The notes beneath the pieces are model-generated. The model saw only the letters and a list, made by a program, of their open reading frames with translations. It did no database searches and was not told the origin of the DNA. Both the position numbers and the translations under genes were made by a program. Positions 22,247 through 30,824 of a DNA stretch of 64,000 nt are shown one piece after another. The stretch covers positions 4,635,086 through 4,699,085 of the forward strand of contig JAJEKV010000008.1 in the NCBI GenBank assembly GCA_021234155.1, read 5' to 3'. Each line of letters begins with the position of its first letter. The first letter of the stretch is position 1. This DNA is from Isoetes taiwanensis. Its lineage: Eukaryota; Streptophyta; Lycopodiopsida; Isoetales; Isoetaceae.

Positions 22247-25156
22247 CTAGTTATGGTGCCCATCGTTGATGGGCTAGGGTTGTTAGATTTATAAGTTAGC
22301 TATTTGGACCTTGCCTGCTAGCAGGCTTTCTCGACCCAAATGGATTGGATGAAATAGATAGATAGAGGTAGAGGTGATCTACTTGCTCAGGTTGAAAATA
22401 TGTCAATGATGAACCTATAGATGTATGTTATGTGCATTTGGCATTTTAAATCTTCATAGTTATGGTGCCCCACGTCATGGTGCCCCACGTCGTTGATTTG
22501 TTAATGAGAACTTGTAGATGTATGTTGTGTGCATTTGACATATATGTTCATGTTTGTTATTGGGCATAAGCGGAGAACAAATGATACTTGCGTGCCAAAA
22601 CCTAGAACCAACATTCCACCCTTAAAGTTGTTGGTTTAGGTCAAGGTTGTTTCTTTAGTAGAGTTAATCTCTCGTTTCATTTCGTCTTCAACCCATAACT
22701 TTTTATTCATAGTTCTTTCAAAAACAACTAAGCTACAACATCCACATAATTATATTAAGCTTCGCATTGTGTTTGACATGCATAGGGGAGGCATTTTAGT
22801 ATTACTATTTTATCATTGTAAGAAGTAAAACCTAGACATAACAATTTAGAGAAACATTTCCAACTCTACAATTCCAAAATCACTTAACATCATCATGTGA
22901 ATTAGCATCTAATCATTAAGTTGTTAACATCTAGGAAGAATAGTAAGAGCCTTATATATTTTGCATCTTCAACCGTGGCTCCTGTTCTTTTCATCTGTGA
23001 TTGTAGGTCTAATGCAATTGTGAAAAATCGTGTGCATTGAAAAACCCTTTGCTTCTTTTCCATAATGACTTTGTCTATCTTCAAGAGCCTTCCCTGAAGG
23101 CCACAATGCCTTGAAAACTTCATTGGCATATGGTTGATGGAAAACGCAGTACAGAATTGGAAAGCTCCATGATTTTTATTGTTCCTAGAGACTGTCAAGT
23201 TCCAAAAGTGTGAACAATCAATCACAACAAAAATGATTCATAATTAGCTCAAGAGCGCAAGCTCCAACATAATATAGACAGGCAAGAAACTTAAAATAAA
23301 AATCATATGTTATATGTTTTCTTGTGGACTTATAAAGAATCCACGAGACATTTTATATTCTTTGCCTTGAAGCAATAATATAGTCCCTTTCATCATGAGT
23401 GCTGAATAGACATTTGGCTCAGCTACATGCTTGAGCATGACAGGAACATGGGAATAACATGAGTTGATATATAATATGCACTGGAATGTTTACTTATGCA
23501 TAACAAAAATGTTATACACTTTGGGCAAATAAAGCCTTTGGGTTAGGTTACCTATTTCATTGGGTTTGGTGCCTTGTTTCATTAACTGGAAGTGCTCTTG
23601 TTTCCTTAGCTCCAATGAAAGCAAAAAAGGAATGGTTAAAGTATGATTAAATGGCAGACCTGAGCTTATTCTATAGGTGGCGGAGAACTGTGCTCCTGCA
23701 TTGTTCGTGCCTCTACATCTGTTCAAAGGACGATTTGGGAAATTAGCATATAACTCGCATCCTTTGTTAATTATAAGTCAGGAAAATATTAGAAAAATAA
23801 ATAGCATAGTACGGATGATTCAATCGTGGGGAATTGGTCACCAAATCGTTAAACTGCGCCTAATACTACTCTCAAAAAATATTGTGAAGGGCCTTAATTT
23901 CCATAAATAGATGGTCAATCAAAGCTTTTGTAAAAGAGGCGGAAAAGAAGCAAATGTATTACTTTATTAGAAAAGGTCTAATCGCAATGACGGGCAAAAG
24001 AGGTAGATGTAATTGCTTTTAATTAGCAAGGAGAATGGAAAAATAGAAGCTTAAATTTCTGAGCGAGTTCTTCGTGTCATGGCATAATCAAATACGAGAT
24101 GATATAATTCATTATCATGGTTAATCGCGCTAATACGTGTTTGAAGGGCTTCTGCAATAGCTTCTTTGTCGGGTAAGCCTTTGAAAGGTCCTCTGCAGCT
24201 TCTCTATAGGCCACTAAAGGGTCCTCAGAGCTCATCAAATTTACCGTTCTTGACAAAATATTTGAAACCCTTGGGAAGAACAAAATGTAATAGATGTAAA
24301 AAGAGGCCATTCTCCTCCACGTATTGACATAGGAACAATGTAGTACACCTTTGCGGTCTTTAGAATAATATAAGTGATGGGCAAATACCTCTTTTTCTTG
24401 CAAAGAAACGGAGGGGAGACAGGCCATTTTCTTCAAGCAAGTAATCAATTTAATAATCCCAGGATGCCTTAAGAACATTTATGCAATTGCAAAGAAGAAA
24501 AACCTGAGCAAAACAGAAGTTAAACTCATGCTTAATGAACATTAAACCCTAGGGCTAGCAGAGAATGCACCTTAGAAGCCAACACAAAGAACTCTCATCT
24601 TACAGGTTGTGAGAAACATCCGCTAGAAAGCCATTTAGGCATGAAATCGGCCATCCCAAGCTCCATTAAAACCTGTGGGCGAACTTGAAGAAGCGGAAGT
24701 GTGATACCGAGCTTTGCAGACCTTGGCATGCTCGCCATAGCTGAAGAACCCTAAATCGTGTTGCGGATCTTGGCACCGCGCGCCATAGCTGAAGAACCCC
24801 TAAATCGCTAGAAAGCCATTTAGGCATGAAATCGGCCATGTACATTCGGGAGATATGAATCATCAAGAGTGTGCCATCCCAAGCTCCATTGGAAAACCTG
24901 TGGAGCCGAACTTGAAGAAGCGGAAGTGTGATACCGAGCTTTGCAGACCTTGGCATGCTCTGCCATAGCTGAAGAACCCCTAAATCGTGTTGCGGATCTT
25001 AGCCTGCTCTGCCATAGCTGAAGAACCCCTAAATCGCTAGAACCCCTAAATCGCTAGAGCAAGAAGAAAAAGGCTATCTGGACCGTCCAAATTTTCAATC
25101 GAATCTTGGCCATCGGATCTAGGGCGTGGTCCATTACACAACATTATAATATAAGA
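22247..25156 (-). mobile_element. Helitron (Hel-E), nested in Hel-D
   Basis: The - strand 3' end is CTAG at 22247-22250 with inner hairpin GCCCATC-AAC-GATGGGC (complement of the + strand sequence). The 5' end is GA at 25155-25156, read TCTTATATTATAATGTTG. Flanks are A and T. It carries no transposase. Two - strand frames (23225-22902, 107 codons; 24478-24077, 133 codons, containing SSEDPLVAYREAAEDLSKAY) could be remnants of captured exons, but I recognise neither. The 5' third contains a tandem duplication (24621-25040). Confidence 0.75.
24621..25040 (-). repeat. Tandem duplication, unit about 185-225 bp
   Basis: CGCTAGAAAGCCATTTAGGC starts both copies, at 24621 and 24806. The second copy contains about 40 extra bases (GTACATTCGGGAGATATGAA…). 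Within each unit, a shorter GCCATAGCTGAAGAACCCCTAAATCG block is itself repeated, and TAAATCGCTAGAACCCC is doubled at the end. It lies near the 5' end of Hel-E. Confidence 0.75.
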
Positions 25157-25502
25157 TGAGATTTTAATCCTCTTTTATTCGAAAAGCAAATTGTTTTGAC
25201 ATTTGTTGCTTGCGTTATACCAACATTCAAAGCCATAACAAACAACTTATAGCAGGGCAACATAGCAACATTCAATCCTAAAACACTATATAATAAAATG
25301 CACATTAGAGTAATAAGCCATAATAAATAGTACTTGCACAAAATTAACACATGGAGTGAAGGCCTATTGTCCTCTTCTTTTCCATTGCTGAGTGAAGGCC
25401 CACTGTCCTATTCTTTCCCATTGTTGGCTTATTCGTTATATCTATGGTTCATCAATGACACGTTCTTAATTTATGCCCAGCAATGCTGGGCACCATTACT
25501 AG

Positions 25503-26139
25503 TATGTAATAAGTTGTTTTGGCACTTTGGTTTCTTCATTATCTGTCTGGGTTCTCTCACTATCTTCATCTTCAGATTCACTAAGTACCACTTGTGTTCC
25601 CTTCTTCTCTTCCGCAGCAAATGCATATTGATCCCTAGGTTGAAACTCCAAACAAATTTTACAAGGACACAATGGGGAAAATAAATATATTCTGGTATTA
25701 AATAAAAACCTTTTAAATGCTCGTTTTGGCAAGTCTTGTGCAATCAAGATTGGGCTTGAAACAAGTATGGGAAAATTACATTAGACTGGGGGTTTTTTCC
25801 CTAGTGCGACGTCTATAGCACGTCCTCATCAACCCGAATCATCGACTCACCCTCACTCTCGGGTTGTGTTTGGTCCTTGACCTTGTGGACCTAGTGATTG
25901 GTCACAACCTTGTTGATCTGCTTCTCCATATCTTCAACATCCTTATGCGCCTTTGCATCAATAAAGTGTTAGAGGCCTTTGTAGAGGCTGGTGCAGAATT
26001 TGGAACTATAGTGTAATTGTCAACATCGTTAGAACTACTGGAATCTGCTTTGGACCGTGTTGGTGTCTTTTACTTGTGCTTCGAGATCTTTGCATTGTCT
26101 GTTGTTATTTGCTTTTGCTTCTTCTTTGTAATCCTTCAT
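25503..26139 (-). pseudogene. Decayed 3' continuation of the RING ORF, and spacer
   Basis: On the - strand, 25990-25800 reads DAKAHKDVEDMEKQINKVV, then a stop, then VHKVKDQTQPESEGESMI and RVDEDVL before another stop. This acidic, helical sequence probably belonged to the RING protein's C-terminus. Between 25503 and 25780 no gene is visible. Confidence 0.35.
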
Positions 26140-27030
26140 TTACGGTGCTTCTAATGTTCCCAATTCAGAAAACAAGCGTGTACCTTTTCTGGCTGTTCTT
26201 GCTTGTGGAGTTCGAGTCCTTGTAGACTTGTGTCCGGGGGTCCTTTTACTAAGAGGTGTTATAACATGCTTCCTTTTCCTGTTGCTGTCTGGAGTTGTAG
26301 CTACCACCTCATCTAAGTCAATTGTCTCAACTATGTGTTTGTGTGCTGCCCCAGCATATAAGGGTTCCTGCTTGACTGTCTTCCCCAATTCCTCCACTAA
26401 GCATTCGAGGCAGTGTGTCTTCTCCATAAGCAAACTCAAGTAGCTGACATGATATACGTGGCCACATTTCAGCTTCAAACTGAGGGTGTAATCATCCTGG
26501 AATGCGAGCCCGCATGTGGAGCATCTCTCCTCATCTCCAATTGGCAACCTGAATGGCACAGGATAGATGCTCACAAGCTGGCCAGCTCTCTTTGTAAGTT
26601 CCCTAAGCCTGTTGACATTCTGTAAATGCTGCTGGGCTCTTGCAAGCTGCACTTCATTGTTTGCAACCTCAACAGCTACAGTGACCACCTGTTGAACTAT
26701 CCCGTCATCTACTGGGCCACCCCCCATTTCAACAAGGGCTTTGAGCATGTACTCTGCCATGTCTTTCTCTCTCTCTAAGCTCAGTAGCTCAGCAGAGGCA
26801 CCAGCATCAGGACCTGTCAGGGCTTGAAGACGTGAGATGTTGTCTTTTATTGTCTGCAATTTCTCTTGTGAAGCCGAGAAGAATGTTCCCTTAGCCTGGA
26901 ACTGGACAACTAGCTCCTTCTTGGAGACTAAATCAGCCTGCTGCATGTTTAGGGTTTCCTGCAAAGCTTTGCACATGACTTCCAGGCGTGATATGTTCTC
27001 CCCATAAGCTGTGTAAGCTGTTGGGCACAT
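26140..27030 (-). CDS. Coiled-coil RING-type zinc-finger protein, degenerate
   Basis: The frame is 296 codons from an ATG at 27030. Residues 10-70 and 85-150 look helical/coiled-coil. A RING-H2-like array follows: C170-x2-C173-x15-C189-x-H191-x2-H194, then Tyr197 where the next ligand Cys is expected, then C207-x2-C210. The C-terminal 70 residues are basic (RKRK, KRTPGHKS). RING domains usually act as E3 ubiquitin ligases, binding E2 enzymes; loss of one ligand would weaken zinc site I/II cross-bracing. Downstream of the stop (26139-25800), coding-like acidic sequence continues with stops, so the original protein was longer. The gene lies between two Helitrons and may be transposon-derived or captured; which one is unknown. 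Confidence 0.5.
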   Translation of the reverse strand: MCPTAYTAYGENISRLEVMCKALQETLNMQQADLVSKKELVVQFQAKGTFFSASQEKLQTIKDNISRLQALTGPDAGASAELLSLEREKDMAEYMLKALVEMGGGPVDDGIVQQVVTVAVEVANNEVQLARAQQHLQNVNRLRELTKRAGQLVSIYPVPFRLPIGDEERCSTCGLAFQDDYTLSLKLKCGHVYHVSYLSLLMEKTHCLECLVEELGKTVKQEPLYAGAAHKHIVETIDLDEVVATTPDSNRKRKHVITPLSKRTPGHKSTRTRTPQARTARKGTRLFSELGTLEAP

Positions 27031-27063
27031 TGCAATGCTCCTAATGGACAGCCCTAATTTAAA

Positions 27064-28870
27064 CTAGTAATGGTGCCCAGCGTTGCTGGGCAAATGTTGG
27101 GAACATTTGTGGATGGAAACCTATTCAACTCAGACTCATTAACCAAGTCCATCATATCTAGGCTAGAAGAGGTTTTTGTGCATTTGATAACCTTCCCTTT
27201 GCTCTATCCTGCATATCCATTTTTCCTCATTTTCTTACACACTTTCTTTTTTCCCTTTTCTTATTTTTTCTGCACATTTACTTTTCTCCTCTCTCTTTTT
27301 TTTTTCTTTTCTTTTTTACCCTCTTCTCCCTCCTCTTTTCCTTCCTTTTCTCCTTCTCATTTTTCCCTTTCCCTTTCCCTTTTTTGACGGCTTTTTTCCT
27401 TCACTTTTCACCTTTCTCCACCCTTCCCATTTTTTATCATGCTCTTTTTCCCTTTCCTTTTTCCATTCCTTTTGCTTTTCTCTTTTCCCTTCCCTTTTCT
27501 CATGCCCTTTTTGCATTCCCTTTTCCCCACCTTTTTTTTATGTTTTTCTTCCTCTCCTCACCCTCTTCTTCTTTATCTCATGTCTCTTTTTTCCCATTTT
27601 CTTCTTCCTTTTTTCTCATGCCTTTTTTCCTTTCCTTCCCCCCTTTCCGCCTCCCTTTTTCTTTTTCCCTTTCCTTCTTTTTTCATCATTTCCCCACCCT
27701 TTCCCTTTTTCCCGTGCCCTTTTCCTCTTTCCTTCCCCCCTTCCTTTTCTCTTTCCCTTTCCCTTTCCTTTTTCCTTTTCCCTTTTTCCCATGTATTTTT
27801 CCATTCCCTTTTTTCCACTTTTTTTTACTTGCCTTTTCTTCCGCCTTTCCCTACCCTCTTCCCCTTTTCCCCGTCCATATTCCCATTTTTTCTTTATTTT
27901 TTTCCTTTCCCTATGCTCTTTTTCCCTTTATTTTTACCCTTTCCTCACCCTTTCCCTCTTCTAGTTTTTTCTGTGCCCTTTTTCCCTTCCTCTTTTCCAT
28001 TTTCCCTCCTTATTCCTCGTGGTTCTTTTTTCTTTTCCCTTTCCCCTTTCGCCACCCATTTCCTTTTTCCTTTTCCTTCTTTTTTTCATCCTTTTCTCTT
28101 TTTTGCATGCCCTTTTCCTCTTTTCCTTTCCACCTTTTTCCATTCCATTTTTTTCCAACCTTTTCACATGCCTTTTTTTCCTCCTTTTCCCACCCTCTTC
28201 CCCTTTTCCCTTTTCCTCTTTTCCTATTCCATGTTTTCTGTTCTCTTTTTGCTTTTCGCTTTTCCCTTTTCCCTTTTTCCATCTCTTTTTCCCTTTCTTT
28301 TTTTCCTTTCCTCACCCTTTTCCTCTTCTCGTGCCACTTTCTCCTTCCTCTCTCATTTCCCTCTCCCTTTTCCTCATGCCCTTTTCCCTTTTTTGCCTCA
28401 TTTTTCCTTCTTCCTTCCCTTTCTATTTTTCCATGCCCTTTTTCCTTCTCTCCATCATTCTTATCTTCCCTTTTTCCTTCCACACGTTTTTCGCCTTTAC
28501 CTTTTTCCCGTTGCCCTATTTTTCTTCCTTTTCCTCTCTTCCCCTTTTCTTTTCCCTTATTTTGTCCTCACCCTTTCCCCCTTTTCCTTTTCATAGTGTC
28601 ATTTTTTCCTTCCTTTTTCTCCATTTCTTTTTTCTTTCCTTTTTTCGTGCTCTTTTCCCTTTCCTTTTCCCTTCTCCGTCTTTCCCTTTTACCCGTGCCT
28701 TTTTGCCTCTCACTTTGCCCTTTTCTCTGCCATTTTCCCTTTCCTCTTAAGAGATCAGAGCATGGCCAATCACGATGGTGGGAAGTCGGCCTTCGAATGC
28801 AATCAGACGATCTCAACTATCTAAATTAGGGTTTGATTGAAGACATACGCTAAAACTTTATAATATAAGA
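27064..28870 (-). mobile_element. Helitron (Hel-F) with purine-tract body
   Basis: The - strand 3' end is CTAG 27064-27067 with a perfect terminal hairpin (GCCCAGC-AAC-GCTGGGC on the sense strand). The 5' end is GA 28869-28870, read TCTTATATTATAAAGTTTTA. Flanks are A and T. About 27240-28745 is pyrimidine on +. It is nearly colinear with Hel-C, including the unique 5' region (28745-28850) with GGCCAATCACGATGGTGGGA. It encodes no protein; the 481-codon + frame is compositional. Confidence 0.85.
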
Positions 28871-30795
28871 TGGCTGAGATCATCTGATTGAAACTGAAGC
28901 CCGAGATTTAATGCACGACTTTCCACTACCCCGATTAGCCATGATTTGATCTCTTAAAGGGAAAGAAAAATAGGAGAAAAATGAAAGGGGAGGAAAGGCA
29001 GGTAAAAGGGAAAAAGGGAAGGGGAAAATGGCATAGAAAAAAAAGAAAAAAAGAATACAAATAGAGAGGGAGAAAGGAAAGGGAAAAAGAGCAACAAAAA
29101 ATGGAGAAGAAGGAAAGGGTGGAAAAAGGAGAAAAAATGTAAGGGAAAAGGGTGGGAAGAAGGGGACGAAAAAAGCTCATGGGAAAAGGGAAAGGGAAAG
29201 GAAAAAAGAAAAAGCGAGATGAAAAGGGGAAAAGGGAACCTGGAAAAGGGGCACGAGAAAAAGGGCAAAATGGAAGGGGGAAAGGGCATGGAAAAGAGGG
29301 GAAGAGGGAAAGGTTGAAGAAAGAGGAAAAGGGAAGCAAAAAGAGAGCATCAAAAAAAGGAAGGGAAAAGGTTAAAAAGAAAAGGTGAGGAAAGAGGAGA
29401 AGGGAAGGGGAAAATGGCCTGGAAAAAAGGAAAGGGGAAAAGAAAAGGAGAGGGGAAAGAGGAAGATAAAAAGGCATCAAGAAAAGGGAAAGAGGGAAAA
29501 GGTGGGAAAAGAGAGGGGGAAAAGCTGAACAGGAAAATGATGGAAAGAAGAGGACGAACAAAGTGCATAGGAAAAGGGAAAGAATAGAATAGAATAGTTT
29601 TTTAACGTCCACAGAGACCAATAGGTCATGGGAAAGGGAAAGGAAAAAAGAAAAGAGAGATATGGAAAGGGGAAAAGGGAACCTAGAAAAAAGGCATGAG
29701 AAAAAGGGCAAAAGGGAAGGGGGAAAGGGCATGCAAAAAAGGGGAAGAGGGAAAGGGTGAAGAAAGAGGAAAAAGGAAGCGAAAATAGGGCATCAAAAAA
29801 AGAAAGGGAAAAGGTTAGAGAGAAAAGGTGAGCAAAGAGAAGAAGGAAAGCGAAACTAGCATAGAAAAAGGGACAGGGAAAGGGGAAAAGAAAAAGAGAG
29901 GGGAAAAGGGAAGATGAAAAGGTACCGAGAAAAAAGAAAGAGGGAAATGGTTGGAAAAGGAGGAAAGAGAGGAAAAGGGAGGGGAAAAAGGGGAACAGGA
30001 AAAGGGTGGAGAGCAAGGAATGGAAAAAGAGGAAGAGAGGAAGAGGAAAAGTGCACAAGAAAAAAGGGAAGAGGAAAAGGATGAGGAAAGGGAAAAAATG
30101 AAGGGAAAGGAAAATAAAAAAGGAGAAAAGGAAAAAAGTGCATTGAGAAAAGCGAAAAGGTGGGGAAGGGATGAAAAGGGAAGGGAAAGGAAAGGAAAAA
30201 GAAAAGGGAAGTGGAAAAGGGGGATGGGAAGGGAAAAAAGGCACGAGGAAAAGGGGAGAGGGAAATGGGAAAAGAGAAAGGAAAAAGAGCGCAGGATAAA
30301 GAGGAAGAGGGTGGGAAAAGGAAAAAAAGGGCCATATAAAAAGGTGGGGAAAAGAGAAGTAAAACGGGCATAGGAAAAGGGAAAGAGAAAAGGAAAAGGA
30401 AAAGAAAAAGGAAAGGAAAAAATGAGAAGGGCGAAAAGGGAAGAGAAAAAACCTATCAGAAAAAAAGAAAGGGAAAAAGAGGAAGGGGAAAAGGAAGGGG
30501 AGGGAGAAGGGGGCTAAAAAGGAGAAAAAAGAGATGGGAAAAATATGACATGTAGGAAAAATAAGAAAAAAGGAGGAAAAAGGAAAGTATGTAGGATAAT
30601 GAGGAAAAGGGAAAACATGGGATAGAGCAAAAAACAAAGGAAAGGAGATGGGTATTAAATGCATAATAACCTTTTATGGCTCAGCAACACTGGGCTTGGT
30701 TTCTATTATATTGATTTATGAAAAGAAATAAAAATTTTGAATAAGTTTCCGCCACAGGTTCTCAACTTACCAGCAACGCTGGGCACCATTACTAG
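28871..30795 (+). mobile_element. Helitron (Hel-G), purine-tract body, 5' end displaced
   Basis: The 3' end is CAGCAACGCTGGGCACCATTACTAG ending at 30795 (split: hairpin arm CAGC…GCTGGGC, then ACCATTACTAG). The purine tract runs 28960-30655 on +. Its left edge, TGGCTGAGATCATCTGATTG, matches the internal 5' region of Hel-F/Hel-C read in sense. The bases CCCTAATTTA just left of Hel-F (27051-27060) match the part that should precede it, so Hel-F seems to have inserted in this element's 5' region. A true TC start to the left was not found. Its right flank is TTA, part of the gypsy-1 LTR. Confidence 0.65.
29178..30070 (+). repeat. Higher-order repeat within the purine tract, spacing about 443 bp
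   Basis: The order GGGAAAAGGGAAAGG…GGGAACCTGG…GGGGGAAAGGGCATGG…GGGAAGCAAA…GCATCAAAAAAA (29180-29400) recurs from about 29627 (GGGAACCTAG at 29676). A non-purine interruption, AGAATAGAATAG-TTTTTTAACGTCCA (29588-29615), lies at the joint between copies. The tract thus grew by segmental duplication, not only by short slippage. Confidence 0.65.
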
Positions 30796-30824
30796 TTACT
30801 AGTAATGGTGCCCAGCGTTGCTGG
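30770..30824. repeat. 55-bp near-perfect palindrome made by two Helitron 3' ends
   Basis: Arms 30770-30796 and 30798-30824 (27 nt each) are perfectly complementary around a single T at 30797. Each arm is the 3' terminal hairpin plus ACCATTACTAG of a Helitron, one on + (ending 30795) and one on - (ending 30799). Confidence 0.95.

Larger units (their letters stand above)
19574..25502 (+). mobile_element. Helitron (Hel-D) interrupted by Hel-E
   Basis: It starts TCCTATATAATAAAATTAT at 19574 after an A, a classical plant Helitron 5' end. It ends with a perfect 7-bp hairpin GCCCAGC-AAT-GCTGGGC, then ACCATTACTAG ending at 25502 before T. A - strand Helitron (22247-25156) is nested inside. The interior includes a 105-bp tandem repeat (19690-19830), a large tandem duplication (20200-21365), a 42-bp doublet near 22025-22105, and sequence with splice-like signals (GCTGGTAAGTCAG near 20540 and 21077) that may be captured exon/intron DNA. 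No helicase is encoded. Pairing of these two ends is inferred from order and orientation. Confidence 0.6.

Noticed and set aside
27384-28829. 481-codon + strand frame
   Set aside because: Pyrimidine-tract artefact in Hel-F; corresponding frames in sister copies are not aligned in phase.
28935-30664. Long - strand frames (up to 395 codons)
   Set aside because: Pyrimidine strand of the Hel-G tract; no protein-like composition.
19574-30795. A single giant + Helitron from 19574 to 30795
   Set aside because: The flank left of 19574 does not match the gypsy LTR sequence expected left of the element ending at 30795, so 19574 is better paired with 25502.
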